This document shows, piece by piece, positions 35,988-44,690 of a stretch of DNA of 64,000 nucleotides. Position numbers and translations under genes: made by a program. The stretch comes from Selenomonas sp. oral taxon 892 str. F0426 (GTDB lineage Bacteria > Bacillota > Negativicutes > Selenomonadales > Selenomonadaceae). Under the pieces are notes generated by a model. The model saw only the letters and a list, made by a program, of their open reading frames with translations. It did no database searches and was not told the DNA's origin. Each line of letters starts with the position of its first letter. The first letter of the stretch is position 1. The stretch covers positions 62,001-126,000 of the forward strand of contig NZ_KI260535.1 of assembly GCF_000468035.1 (NCBI RefSeq). Direction: 5' to 3'.

Positions 35988-37085
35988 CTATTGCACGGCG
36001 TACAGCACCGTGTCCAGCAAGTTGTCACTGTAATGACGCAGTGCAAATTGATAGCCCACTTCATAGCTTGTCAGTAATTGCGGCAAACTGTAGATGTCCT
36101 CCGGTTTGTGATAAGCACAAATCGCCAGTTTCGGTCGAATACTCTTGATAACGTTTTCCGCACCAAGAAGAGCCTCTTTCTCCGCACCTTCAATATCCAG
36201 CTTGATCAATGTCGGTTGATCGGGCAAATCTGCAAAAAAATGATCCAGACTTGTCACCTGTATCATGCCGTCACCTGATTCGGAAAGCTTTGAACTTGCG
36301 AGCAGATTCGTATGATAGTGACGCTCGGCTTCGCCAGACCACAGACCTTTTTGCACCAAAGTCATATGTTCCATGCCTGCGAGGTTTTGGACGGCTTTTT
36401 CATAGTTGGTGTCATCGATTTCAAAACCGTAATAGTGTCGGAAAATCCCCTTCGTCTGACGAACGAACGCCATCGCTGTATCGCCATCGAACATACCCCC
36501 GTCCACAAAGACTTCCTCGCTGCCCAACACGACCCCCGCCGAACGATCAAAATATTCTACGCCCTGAGACGGCCGGAGCGGCGCGGACAGCAAATATCCT
36601 TCCACGCGGTTGCATATGATCTCTTTGGAAATATCATCCGCAAAAAAATGATACGCCCACTCATATCCTTCTACATGTGGCAAGAAGTCTTCGATCGTCA
36701 TTGCAGGGATCGGCAAGTTTTCTACGAAGAAAATGCGTTCCTCCGATATGCCCGACAAGAGCAGATTCTGTCGAATATCATGCGCATGCGCGATCGAGCA
36801 TACCAGTATATTTGCACCTTTGTAATGCGACAACAAATCTTTCGGAGACATGATCGGCAGTGCGGTCTCTCTGTGGAGTCCGCCCCCGCTGCGGTCACAG
36901 AAACACACTGGATGGATGCCGCTCCGAAAAAGCCATTTGGCGGTACGTGCGCCGAGATCGCCCGCTCCGTACAAAACAAGGGGACTGCCGTGAAATTTAT
37001 CCCGCAGATGCCGGATGTCTGAGCGAAACGCTGCGCTTTCACATTGTGCGCGTATATGGGAGAACCGTTCGCGAAATTTACTCAT
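35988..37085 (-). CDS. Rossmann module fused to FkbM-family methyltransferase
   Basis: 365 residues. Residues ~35-120 are the shared module (PLVLYGAGDLGARTAKWL, CFCDRSGGG, MSPKDLLSHYKGANILVCS). The rest is an FkbM methyltransferase: VFVDGGMFDGDTAMAFV, YYGFEIDDTNYEKAVQNL, LIKLDIEGAEKEALLGA. Methylates a hydroxyl, often on sugars. ATG 37085 overlaps the GT2 stop (ATGA), with GGAAAG upstream. Confidence 0.88.
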   Translation of the reverse strand: MSKFRERFSHIRAQCESAAFRSDIRHLRDKFHGSPLVLYGAGDLGARTAKWLFRSGIHPVCFCDRSGGGLHRETALPIMSPKDLLSHYKGANILVCSIAHAHDIRQNLLLSGISEERIFFVENLPIPAMTIEDFLPHVEGYEWAYHFFADDISKEIICNRVEGYLLSAPLRPSQGVEYFDRSAGVVLGSEEVFVDGGMFDGDTAMAFVRQTKGIFRHYYGFEIDDTNYEKAVQNLAGMEHMTLVQKGLWSGEAERHYHTNLLASSKLSESGDGMIQVTSLDHFFADLPDQPTLIKLDIEGAEKEALLGAENVIKSIRPKLAICAYHKPEDIYSLPQLLTSYEVGYQFALRHYSDNLLDTVLYAVQ

Positions 37086-37990
37086 AGGTATCTTTCCACC
37101 CATTCCTTTTCAAAGTCAAGTATGAAATCGCTATGTAAAAATTCTTCCCGACATGACTGCAGCGCATGAATCATGGCATGAAGCTGCTCAGTACAATTTG
37201 ACACCCCAAAACAATGGATCTTGTCCACCATGGAAATCATAAATGACCATTCAAAATACCGAAATGCCGCTGCACTGTTCGGAAACAGACCGCTCAGCCA
37301 GGCCGTGCGCTCCCGATAGGTACGGAGATATTCATCAAGCGTCTGAGGTGTGAGCAGATGATAGTTCGTGGTCCATGCGGAATGATTTCCTCCGTGCCGA
37401 TTGAACGTGTATTTCGGCTGTCCGTGATAGGCAACCCGCTGCGGGAGTGCCAGCAAGCGGTACATCAACGCAATATCATCGTATGTGCCATCCTCCGGAA
37501 AGCGCAGGTTTGCGGCAATGTTACGCCGGTACAGCTTGGTTGGGAACGCCATATTATACTTCTTGCGCCACATGAGTTCAATCAAGGCTTCCTCGGCAGT
37601 CATGATGCACTTTTCATCAAACGCCTTGTCCGTCGCCCCGCAGATACTGATCTCCGCATCGTTTTCAACCGCGAGGGTGTAAAGGAACTCCAAAAAATCT
37701 GGCGTACAGCTGTCGTCGTCGTCAACAAACGCGATATAATCGCCCGTTGCCGCATTTAGACCCGCATTGCGTCCGGAACCGATATTGCCGCGTTCCCGAT
37801 GAATGACGCGGATTCTGGAGTCCTGCGCAGCGTATTCGTCAGCAATCACACCGGAACGATCTGTCGCTCCGTTATCTACGATAATGAACTCAAAATCACG
37901 AAATGTCTGGGCGAGAATACATTCGATCATATGCCCAACAAACATTTCGCGGTTATATGTCAGCATGATTACACTGACTTTCGTCGCCAT
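37082..37990 (-). CDS. GT2-family glycosyltransferase
   Basis: 302 residues. Canonical GT-A start KVSVIMLTYNREMFVGHMIE, IIVDNGATDRSG, NIGSGRNAGLNAATGDYIAF, then the metal-binding DDDD. Soluble, so it would work on the cytoplasmic face. First gene of the eight-gene minus-strand island; GTGAGG precedes ATG 37990. No clear promoter could be fixed in the ~500-base gap upstream. Confidence 0.92.
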   Translation of the reverse strand: MATKVSVIMLTYNREMFVGHMIECILAQTFRDFEFIIVDNGATDRSGVIADEYAAQDSRIRVIHRERGNIGSGRNAGLNAATGDYIAFVDDDDSCTPDFLEFLYTLAVENDAEISICGATDKAFDEKCIMTAEEALIELMWRKKYNMAFPTKLYRRNIAANLRFPEDGTYDDIALMYRLLALPQRVAYHGQPKYTFNRHGGNHSAWTTNYHLLTPQTLDEYLRTYRERTAWLSGLFPNSAAAFRYFEWSFMISMVDKIHCFGVSNCTEQLHAMIHALQSCREEFLHSDFILDFEKEWVERYL

Positions 37991-38449
37991 CTATAACCTC
38001 ACACCTTCCATGGTATAACGCCGCAATTACCGTAGTGTTCCGGCGGTTCATTGTAAAACGAAATCGGACACATAAAAGAAGAACATACAGAATCAATCCA
38101 GTAAAATAACTTTGTTCAAACACCGCCATGAGGTTCTGTATGCCTCACACATATTCTAGCACAAAAGACCGTACATTAAAACCTCTAAACGTCTATGAGC
38201 GCGGACAGGCACGTCAATATATCCGCCCCACAGCCTCTCCCGTCGAAACGGAGGAGGATCCTGGCACAAGACGTGTAGACCGCAAGCGGTCAATGTCATC
38301 CAATCACACTTCGCTAACGCTTGTGTTCTTGAAATGTTTTCGCATGCGACCTGTTCCCCAATCAACTACGCCCTACGGGCTTGTTTCCTGGCTAGGTCAG
38401 CAAGCACTTGAAGGGGCGCTTTGAACGGCAAGCTGCCATCCTAACTGCA
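37991..38449. repeat. Gene-free gap with a diverged copy of the 50751-51003 repeat
   Basis: No gene is visible. From about 38235 to 38405 the sequence aligns with 50840-50970: both contain CAATCACACTTCGC, GCTTGTGTTCTTG, GACCTGTT, CGGGCTTG and AGGTCAG in the same order with small indels. This marks one diverged member of a dispersed intergenic repeat. The proximal 240 bases should hold the island promoter, but I cannot place it. Confidence 0.6.
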
Positions 38450-38487
38450 AAGGGCTGATGTACGAAAGCAATCGTACATCAGCCCTT
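38450..38487. terminator. Hairpin terminator next to pflA
   Basis: AAGGGCTGATGTACGA pairs perfectly with TCGTACATCAGCCCTT. The better T run (ATTTTATTTTTT) is on the plus strand, where no gene precedes it. On the minus strand it follows the pflA stop by 3 bases and probably ends pflBA. Confidence 0.75.
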
Positions 38488-38490
38488 ATT

Positions 38491-39258
38491 TTATTTTTTC
38501 AAATCCCCCGCATACTCCCCCACGCGCAGGATCTTCTCCGCGCGCGCAAGCTCCTCTGCCGTCGGCGCGGGTGTATCCCCGAGCCGATACGGCAGGCGTA
38601 GTTCCTCGTACTTGTGGAGTGCCATCGCGTGATAGGGCAGCACCTCCACGCGCTCGACCGTGTCCAGTTCCGCGATAAAGTCCGAGAGCCACCTGAGGTC
38701 GTCCTCTTCCGTCGTCCACCCCGGCACGAGCACATGGCGGATCCACATCCGCTTGCCGTGCTCTGAGAGAAAACGTGCGAGAGCAAGTGCACTCTCGTTC
38801 GAGACGCCTGTCAGCGCCCGATGCTTTTCATCATCCATCTGCTTAAGATCGAGCAGAAACAAATCCACGAACGGCAAAAGTCGCTCAAAGGCGCTGAAGA
38901 ACGGCTCATCGAAGGTGAACGGCTCGCCCGCTGTATCAATGGCGGTGTTCACATCCTTTGCCTTCGCAAGGCGAAAGAGTTCCGTCACAAATTCAAGCTG
39001 GAGCAGCGGTTCGCCGCCGCTTACCGTGATGCCGCCCGTCTTTTTCCAGTAGGGACGATAACGCAGTGCCTGGCGAAAGATCTCCTCCGCCGTTGCTTCG
39101 TAGCCGCCCTCCTGCGCCCAGGTCTCCGGGTTGTGGCAGTACTGACAGCGATAGCGGCAGCCCTGCACAAAGACGACGAACCGGATACCCGGGCCGTCGA
39201 CCGAGCCGAAGCTCTCTATTGCATTGATGCGCCCTTTGATGCCCTTACATGTGGCCAT
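38491..39258 (-). CDS. pflA: Pyruvate formate-lyase activating enzyme
   Basis: 255 residues. Radical-SAM activase with [15 protein letters not shown] (CxxxCxxC) and [13 protein letters not shown]. Generates the glycyl radical on PflB using SAM and reduced flavodoxin. Overlaps the end of pflB by 14 bases, giving coupled translation. Confidence 0.96.
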   Translation of the reverse strand: MATCKGIKGRINAIESFGSVDGPGIRFVVFVQGCRYRCQYCHNPETWAQEGGYEATAEEIFRQALRYRPYWKKTGGITVSGGEPLLQLEFVTELFRLAKAKDVNTAIDTAGEPFTFDEPFFSAFERLLPFVDLFLLDLKQMDDEKHRALTGVSNESALALARFLSEHGKRMWIRHVLVPGWTTEEDDLRWLSDFIAELDTVERVEVLPYHAMALHKYEELRLPYRLGDTPAPTAEELARAEKILRVGEYAGDLKK

Positions 39259-41497
39259 GGAAGGTGCGCGAGATCACGTCCTGCTGCTGTTCGCGCGTCA
39301 GGCTGATGAACTTGACCGCATAGCCAGATACACGGATGGTAAAGTTCGCGTAGGCAGGATCCTCGGGATGCTCCATGATATGCTCGAGCAGCTCACGGTT
39401 GAACACATTCACATTCAGATGATGTGCGCCCTGATCGAAATATCCGTCCATCGCGCTCACGAGATTCTGCACGCGCTCGTTCTCATCATGTCCGAGGGCA
39501 GCGGGATTCATACTCTGCGTGTTTGAAATGCCATCGAGTGCCCAGTGGTAGGGAATCTTTGCCACCGAGTTCAGAGAGGCGAGCAGGCCGCAGCACTCCG
39601 CCCCGTAGCTTGGGTTTGCTCCCGGCGCCAGCGGCATCCATGCGGGACGGCCGTCCGGCATGGCCCCCGTGTATTTCCCGTAGACCACATTCGAGGTAAT
39701 CGTGAGGATCGAGGTCGTTGCCTCCGAGTTGCGATAGGTGTGACGCGACTTGATCTTCGCGAGGAAGGTCTTGAGCACCCACTTTCCGATCTCGTCCGCA
39801 CGGTCATCGTCATTGCCATAGCGCGGGAAGTCGCCCGTAACATCGTAGTCGGCGACGATACCATCCTTGTAGATTGGCTTTACCTTTGCATACTTGATCG
39901 CGCAGAGCGAGTCAATGACGTGCGAGAATCCAGCAATCCCCGTCGCGAATGTCCGGCGCACATCCGTGTCGATGAGCGCCATCTCAGCCGCTTCATAGTA
40001 GTAGCGGTCATGCATGTACTGGATGATGTTCAGCGCATTGACATAGATCTGTGCGAGCCAGTCCATCATGCGGTCAAACTTCTCGATCACATCATCGTAC
40101 TCGAGATATTCCGTACTGACGGGGCGGTAGGCAGGCCCGATCTGCTCGCCGAGCCTCTCGTCGACGCCGCCGTTGATCGCGTACAGGAGACACTTCGCGA
40201 GATTTGCACGCGCGCCGAAGAACTGCATCTCCTTGCCCGTCTGAGTCGCCGAGACACAGCAGCAGATGGAGTAATCATCGCCCCACACAGGCTTCATCAC
40301 ATCATCGTTCTCGTACTGGATCGAACTCGTGCGGATGGAGATACGTGCGGCATACTCCTTGAACGTCTCCGGCAGCCTCGAGGAGTAGAGCACCGTGAGG
40401 TTTGGTTCGGGAGACGGTCCCATATTCTCAAGTGTGTGGAGGAAGCGGAAATCATTCTTCGTCACCATGTGGCGACCGTCCATGCCGATGCCTGCCATCT
40501 CAAGCGTCGCCCAGATTGGATCGCCAGAGAAGAGCTCATTGTAGGCCGTGATACGCGCAAACTTCACCATGCGGAATTTCAGCACGATGTGATCGATCAG
40601 TTCCTGTGCCTCCGACTCCGTGAGTGTACCATTCTCGAGGTCGCGCTGGATGTAGATGTCGAGGAAGGTCGAGATACGCCCGACGCTCATCGCTGCGCCG
40701 TTCTGCGTCTTGATCGCCGCGAGGTAGCCGAAATAGAGCCACTGCACCGCCTCACGCGCATCCTTCGCCGGCGCCGAGATGTCAAAGCCGTAGAGCGCCG
40801 CCATCTCCTTCATGCCCCTCAAGGCACGGATCTGCTCGGAGAGCTCCTCCCGCTGCTGGATGACGTCGTTCGTCATAACACCGTCACCGCCGACCGTCGC
40901 AAGGTCTTCCTTCTTGAATGCGATCAGCTGATCGATACCGTAGAGCGCCACACGCCGATAGTCGCCCACGATGCGCCCGCGCCCGTAGGTGTCCGGCAGC
41001 CCCGTGATGATGTGGCTGCGGCGTGCCGTGCGGATCTCATCCGTATATGCGTCAAACACCGCTGCATTGTGCGTCTTGTGGTATTTCGTAAAGATCTCAT
41101 GAAGCTTCGGGTTCACCTTGTAGCCGTAGTTCTCCAAGGCTTCCTCCGCCATGCGGATGCCGCCGTACGGCATGAATGCCTGCTTGAGAGGCTTGTCTGT
41201 CTGGAGACCGACCACCTTCTCGAGTTCCTTGTGCTCCGGGTCGATATACCCCGGTCCGTACGCAGTCAGCCCAGAGACGATCTCCGTCTCCATTTCGAGC
41301 ACACCGCCCTTTGCGCGCTCCGCTCTCTGCAGCTCCTGCACGCGCTCCCATAGGCGATTCGTCGCATCCGTCGGCGGCGCGAGGAACGCCTCATCGCCAT
41401 CGTACTGGGTATAGTTCCGCTGGATGAAGTCGCGAACATTGACCTCCTCCTGCCAGACGCCCCCTTCAAAACCGTTCCAGCTCTTGCTTTGCAGCAT
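39245..41497 (-). CDS. pflB: Formate C-acetyltransferase (pyruvate formate-lyase)
   Basis: 750 residues, full length. Cleaves pyruvate with CoA to acetyl-CoA and formate. Tandem catalytic Cys in [15 protein letters not shown], glycyl-radical site [20 protein letters not shown] at the C-terminus. ATG 41497 follows AGGAGG; an in-frame ATG at 41545 lies at the predicted promoter and is not used. Formate from this enzyme can feed Fhs. Confidence 0.98.
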   Translation of the reverse strand: MLQSKSWNGFEGGVWQEEVNVRDFIQRNYTQYDGDEAFLAPPTDATNRLWERVQELQRAERAKGGVLEMETEIVSGLTAYGPGYIDPEHKELEKVVGLQTDKPLKQAFMPYGGIRMAEEALENYGYKVNPKLHEIFTKYHKTHNAAVFDAYTDEIRTARRSHIITGLPDTYGRGRIVGDYRRVALYGIDQLIAFKKEDLATVGGDGVMTNDVIQQREELSEQIRALRGMKEMAALYGFDISAPAKDAREAVQWLYFGYLAAIKTQNGAAMSVGRISTFLDIYIQRDLENGTLTESEAQELIDHIVLKFRMVKFARITAYNELFSGDPIWATLEMAGIGMDGRHMVTKNDFRFLHTLENMGPSPEPNLTVLYSSRLPETFKEYAARISIRTSSIQYENDDVMKPVWGDDYSICCCVSATQTGKEMQFFGARANLAKCLLYAINGGVDERLGEQIGPAYRPVSTEYLEYDDVIEKFDRMMDWLAQIYVNALNIIQYMHDRYYYEAAEMALIDTDVRRTFATGIAGFSHVIDSLCAIKYAKVKPIYKDGIVADYDVTGDFPRYGNDDDRADEIGKWVLKTFLAKIKSRHTYRNSEATTSILTITSNVVYGKYTGAMPDGRPAWMPLAPGANPSYGAECCGLLASLNSVAKIPYHWALDGISNTQSMNPAALGHDENERVQNLVSAMDGYFDQGAHHLNVNVFNRELLEHIMEHPEDPAYANFTIRVSGYAVKFISLTREQQQDVISRTFHGHM

Positions 41498-41540
41498 CGT
41501 ATACCTCCTATTATTCAATATTTGCCCTATTGATATTCCC

Positions 41541-41569
41541 ATCATACTTGAATTGTGTTCATTTTACAA
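41541..41569 (-). promoter_or_regulatory. Predicted pflB promoter
   Basis: Minus-strand TTGTAA (41569-41564), 17-base spacer, TATGAT (41546-41541), 44 bases upstream of the pflB start. Confidence 0.55.
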
Positions 41570-41669
41570 CAGTTCCTTCAAAATAAACACTATCAATATT
41601 TTTCATTACGCCATACTTTATCTTTATGCCTTTTCCCAACAGGATCACAGCTCTCTGTGACCAATGCAC

Positions 41670-41698
41670 TTGCGTACCGTGCGGAAATGTGATGTAAT
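41670..41698 (+). promoter_or_regulatory. Predicted flavodoxin promoter
   Basis: TTGCGT (41670-41675) and TGTAAT (41693-41698), spacer 17, 42 bases before the flavodoxin start. Divergent from the pflB promoter. Confidence 0.5.
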
Positions 41699-41739
41699 GA
41701 GCAAAGAACATACCGTATCTGCAAAGGAGCGTATAGCAC

Positions 41740-42303
41740 ATGAGAAAATGGGCCGTTATCTACTCATCCACCACAGGCAACACGAAGGCGATTGCTGAGG
41801 AGATTGCAAACACCGCGGGCGGTGACCTCTACCGCGTGCAGGATGCACCGACAGACCTCTCTGCGTATGAGGTCGTCGCACTTGGCTACTGGCTGCGGCG
41901 CGGCGGTCCCGATGATCTCATGAAGGCATATCTGCCAAAGGTCACGAATGCACGCACCGTGCTCTTCCAGACACACGGCACAGATGTCGGCTCCGAGCAC
42001 GCCGTCACCTCGTTCGCGCGCGCCGGTTACCTTCTCGGCGCGGGCTGCGAGATCCTCGGCACCTTCTCCGCGCAGGGAAAACTCGCCCCCGCCCTCATCG
42101 CCCGCCGCAAAAAATCCGATCCTGATGATACGCACAACAGCCCCGAGGCGCAGGAGCGTTGGCAGCGCGCTGCCGATCACCCGAACGAGGACGACCGTGC
42201 CGCCGCACGCGAATTCGTGCACAAGATGGAGCACAAGCTTGATCTGCTCGAAAAATTCCGACAGGCACAAGCGGAGAAAAAAACACGCTCTATACACACA
42301 TGA
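41740..42303 (+). CDS. Flavodoxin-family protein
   Basis: 187 residues. FMN phosphate loop VIYSSTTGNTKAIAEEI at the N-terminus and VVALGYWLRRGGPDD, LFQTHGTDVGSEH as later flavin-loop regions. The C-terminal ~50 residues are charged and helical, beyond a minimal flavodoxin. Divergent from pflBA, so it could supply electrons to the activase PflA; this is inferred from context only. Confidence 0.85.
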   Translation: MRKWAVIYSSTTGNTKAIAEEIANTAGGDLYRVQDAPTDLSAYEVVALGYWLRRGGPDDLMKAYLPKVTNARTVLFQTHGTDVGSEHAVTSFARAGYLLGAGCEILGTFSAQGKLAPALIARRKKSDPDDTHNSPEAQERWQRAADHPNEDDRAAAREFVHKMEHKLDLLEKFRQAQAEKKTRSIHT

Positions 42304-42348
42304 TATATTGCACAGATTATCGTCTTTCTCATTAGAAAAGAGACTCGC

Positions 42349-42693
42349 ATGGACACCGAAAAGAAACGCGCGATGGAAGCCGACGTGATGTCGGAGATGA
42401 TCGCTATCTACTGCCGCGGTCAGGGACACACCAACCGCACCCCTGCGGCTGACGCTGCGCCTGCGCTCTGCCCTGACTGCCGCCGTCTCCTCGACTACGC
42501 ACGCGACCGCATCATCCGCTGCCCGCGCATGGATGTGAAATCCTTCTGCTCCGCGTGCCCCGTCCACTGCTACAGCCGCGATATGCGCGAGCAGGTGCGC
42601 GCCGTCATGCGCTGGAGCGGGCCGCGCATGCTCCTCCATCGCCCCATCATGACCCTGCATCATATCTGGATTGACCTAAGGAGTCGCGGATAA
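42349..42693 (+). CDS. YgbA-like (nitrous oxide-stimulated promoter family) protein
   Basis: 114 residues with Cys spaced as in the YgbA/NO family: MIAIYCRGQGH, LCPDCRRLLDYARDRI, RCP, SFCSACPVHCY. A metal or iron-sulfur site is likely. In enterobacteria the relative is induced by nitric oxide. Ribosome site is weak. Its last codons (SRG and TAA) lie inside a terminal inverted repeat, so the natural C-terminus may have been replaced by a repeat element. Confidence 0.8.
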   Translation: MDTEKKRAMEADVMSEMIAIYCRGQGHTNRTPAADAAPALCPDCRRLLDYARDRIIRCPRMDVKSFCSACPVHCYSRDMREQVRAVMRWSGPRMLLHRPIMTLHHIWIDLRSRG

Positions 42694-42844
42694 ATTCAGC
42701 ACCGCCATCTTGGCGCATCCTTTTCGCCCTGTCTGTGTCAACAAATCCTCCACATAGCACAGCGGCTATGCGTCCGGTTTGTTTCCTTGGCAGGACAAAA
42801 ATTCTGCACCAATCTGACGGACTTCATTTTATCAGCGACTCCTT
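42677..42844. repeat. MITE-like element with 17-base terminal inverted repeats
   Basis: AAGGAGTCGCGGATAAA at 42677-42693 and TTTATCAGCGACTCCTT at 42828-42844 are inverted repeats (one mismatch) bounding ~168 bases without a gene. The inner right end (42805-42842) matches 60088-60125 at 35 of 38 positions. It also holds the asparaginase upstream region. Confidence 0.7.
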
Positions 42845-42878
42845 GCGCACGCCGACGTGAAAAGAAAGGACAGCATCC

Positions 42879-43811
42879 ATGAAAAACATACTCCTCATCG
42901 CCACGGGCGGCACGATTGCCTCACGGAAAACGGCGCATGGTCTGCGTCCCGCCCTCTCCGGCGAAGATGTGCGCGCCGCCATCGGCGCCGTGGACGCCGC
43001 CATCGAGGTCATTGACCTCCTCTCGCTCGACTCCACCAACATCGCCCCCTCCCACTGGCAGACAATGGCACGCAAAATTGCAGAGGTCCGCACCGCATAC
43101 GACGGCTTCATCGTCACGCATGGCACGGACACGATGGCATATACCTCTGCCGCACTCTACTATATGCTCGAGCATATCGACCGCCCCGTTGTCATCACCG
43201 GGGCGCAGCGTCCGCTCGGCACAGAGGACTCGGATGCACAGGCGAATCTGCGTCTCGCGTATGAGGCGGCATGCAGCGGCTTTGCGGGCGTCTGTCTCGC
43301 GTTCGGCGGACGGCTCATCCACGGCAACGCTGCAAAGAAAATGTATTCGCTTGCGGATGATGCCTTTCGCAGCATCGGGCGCGCGGAGATTGACCTCACA
43401 GCCCCCTCAACACCTTCTGCGCCCTTTCGTCTGCATGATGCACTCGACGAGCGCGTCGCCGTCATACGCCTCTACCCCGGCATGAAGCCCATCACGATCG
43501 ACGCACACATCGCCTCGGGCTATCGCGGCATCATCCTCGAGGGATACGGATGCGGCAGTGTCCCCGGCGACGATGCACAGGAGAGCTTTCTGCCCTCACT
43601 CGACCGCGCAAAGACACGTGCCTGTACTGTCGTCCTCACGACACAGTGCATCTATGACGGTGCGGATCTCTCGCACTACGAGGTAGGCGTCCGTGCGGCA
43701 GAGCTGGGCGTACTCTCGGGCGGTACGCTCCCCATCGAGGCACTCTACGTGCGGCTGATGCAGCTGCTTGCAAATATACCAGAAGGCGAGACGCTAAAGT
43801 CACTCACATAA
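42879..43811 (+). CDS. L-asparaginase (type I-like)
   Basis: 310 residues. Hydrolyses asparagine to aspartate and ammonia. Catalytic Thr motifs ATGGTIAS (first Thr) and FIVTHGTDTMAYTS (second Thr with Asp), then VITGAQRPLGTEDSDAQANL. No signal peptide, so cytoplasmic. AAAGGAC precedes ATG 42879. It is 12 bases upstream of the TrmO gene. Confidence 0.95.
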   Translation: MKNILLIATGGTIASRKTAHGLRPALSGEDVRAAIGAVDAAIEVIDLLSLDSTNIAPSHWQTMARKIAEVRTAYDGFIVTHGTDTMAYTSAALYYMLEHIDRPVVITGAQRPLGTEDSDAQANLRLAYEAACSGFAGVCLAFGGRLIHGNAAKKMYSLADDAFRSIGRAEIDLTAPSTPSAPFRLHDALDERVAVIRLYPGMKPITIDAHIASGYRGIILEGYGCGSVPGDDAQESFLPSLDRAKTRACTVVLTTQCIYDGADLSHYEVGVRAAELGVLSGGTLPIEALYVRLMQLLANIPEGETLKSLT

Positions 43812-43823
43812 AAGGAGGATACA

Positions 43824-44225
43824 ATGCAGCTTCAAGAAATTGGCGTTGTTCATAACGACTACAAGAACCTTACAGACATCCCGCGGCAGGGACGCATGAG
43901 CGAGGAGGTCTCAGAGATCGAGATTCACCCTGCCTTTACGGACGGACTGCTAAAAATCGAGCAGAACAAACACCTCATCGTCCTCTACTGGGCACATTTG
44001 GCCAAACGCGACCTCCTCAAGACCATCCCCCCCGCCTCGAAAGAGATTCACGGTGTCTTTGCGAGCCGCTCGCCCGGCCGTCCGAACCCCCTCTCCCTCT
44101 GCATCGCCGAACTCATCGCACGCGAGGGAAACATCCTCCGCGTGAAGGGACTCGATGCCCTCGATGGCAGCTCCATCATCGATATCAAACCATATACGAA
44201 GATGGATGCCATAGCAATATTATAA
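43824..44225 (+). CDS. TrmO-family tRNA m6t6A37 methyltransferase
   Basis: 133 residues, the short TrmO-core (UPF0066) form. GVFASRSPGRPNPLSLCIAE is the SAM-binding signature of this unusual beta-barrel methyltransferase; LKIEQNKHLIVLYWAH precedes it. Usual TrmO methylates N6 of t6A37 in tRNA-Thr. AAAGGAGG precedes ATG 43824. Confidence 0.85.
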   Translation: MQLQEIGVVHNDYKNLTDIPRQGRMSEEVSEIEIHPAFTDGLLKIEQNKHLIVLYWAHLAKRDLLKTIPPASKEIHGVFASRSPGRPNPLSLCIAELIAREGNILRVKGLDALDGSSIIDIKPYTKMDAIAIL

Positions 44226-44241
44226 ATCTCGCATAATAGCG

Positions 44242-44408
44242 GGGCTGTTGCACGAACGCCCCTATCGGCTCGCTGCACTCGCCACTTCCCCCGCTCTGAC
44301 GGGGGAAGCTAAGATGCCATAATCCTAGCCTCCCCCGTGCGACACGGGGGAGGGGGACCGCGTAAGCGGTGGAAGGGGCGCTTGTAGCGATACCGCTGCC
44401 ATAGACAA
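44242..44408. repeat. Palindromic MITE-like element flanked by direct repeats
   Basis: No gene in 44226-44690. Element body 44253-44392 starts GAACGCCCCTATCGG and ends GGAAGGGGCGC, giving short inverted ends around two C-run hairpins (CTTCCCCCGC region; CCTCCCCCGT/ACGGGGGAGG) and ACCGCGTAAGCGGT. The 15-base GGGCTGTTGCACGAA occurs at both sides (44242 and 44409). Related copies lie at 50751, 55141 and 60125. Confidence 0.75.
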
Positions 44409-44455
44409 GGGCTGTTGCACGAAGTTTTCTAGATTCGTGCAACAGCCCCGTTTTT
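44409..44455 (+). terminator. Intrinsic terminator
   Basis: GGGCTGTTGCACGAA (44409-44423) pairs perfectly with TTCGTGCAACAGCCC (44434-44448), followed by CGTTTTTG. Ends the asparaginase-trmO transcript. Confidence 0.85.
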
Positions 44456-44519
44456 GATGTAAAATTCATTTTGTCTGTTTCATTAGGAAAGAAATTTCTA
44501 AAAGCATTCGGCGGGGTAC

Positions 44520-44548
44520 TTGTAATGAATCCCATTCACCATTATAAT
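44520..44548 (+). promoter_or_regulatory. Promoter with internal palindrome ahead of the TonB receptor
   Basis: TTGTAA (44520-44525) and TATAAT (44543-44548), spacer 17. The palindrome TGAATCCCATTCA (44526-44538) fills the spacer and would block polymerase if bound; a Fur-type iron repressor is a natural candidate, but the match to a Fur box is partial. The ~135-base leader that follows has no recognised riboswitch. Confidence 0.5.
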
Positions 44549-44690
44549 ACTCCATGCGTCGACTTAATACGATTATCTTTTTCATCTAACTCATTAAAAA
44601 TGAGGAACTTTTCACTCATACGTATTGAAGTACGCGCGAAGGCGTTCCGAGGGATCGGAGCACATCAGTCATTGTATTAAGGAGGATCTC

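Noticed and set aside
29813-37990. Non-ribosomal peptide or classical dlt operon
   Set aside because: There is a single adenylation domain and carrier with no condensation domain, and no DltB-type acyltransferase; glycosyltransferases and methyltransferases dominate.
39545-41353. 602-codon plus-strand frame opposite pflB
   Set aside because: Antisense of an unmistakable pyruvate formate-lyase; its translation is Arg/Val/Leu-rich without motifs.
42694-42878. Small gene between the YgbA-like gene and asparaginase
   Set aside because: The region is filled by a terminal-inverted-repeat element and has no open frame with a ribosome site.
44549-44690. Riboswitch (for example cobalamin) in the receptor leader
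   Set aside because: Only ~135 bases with weak stems; no conserved riboswitch core could be found.
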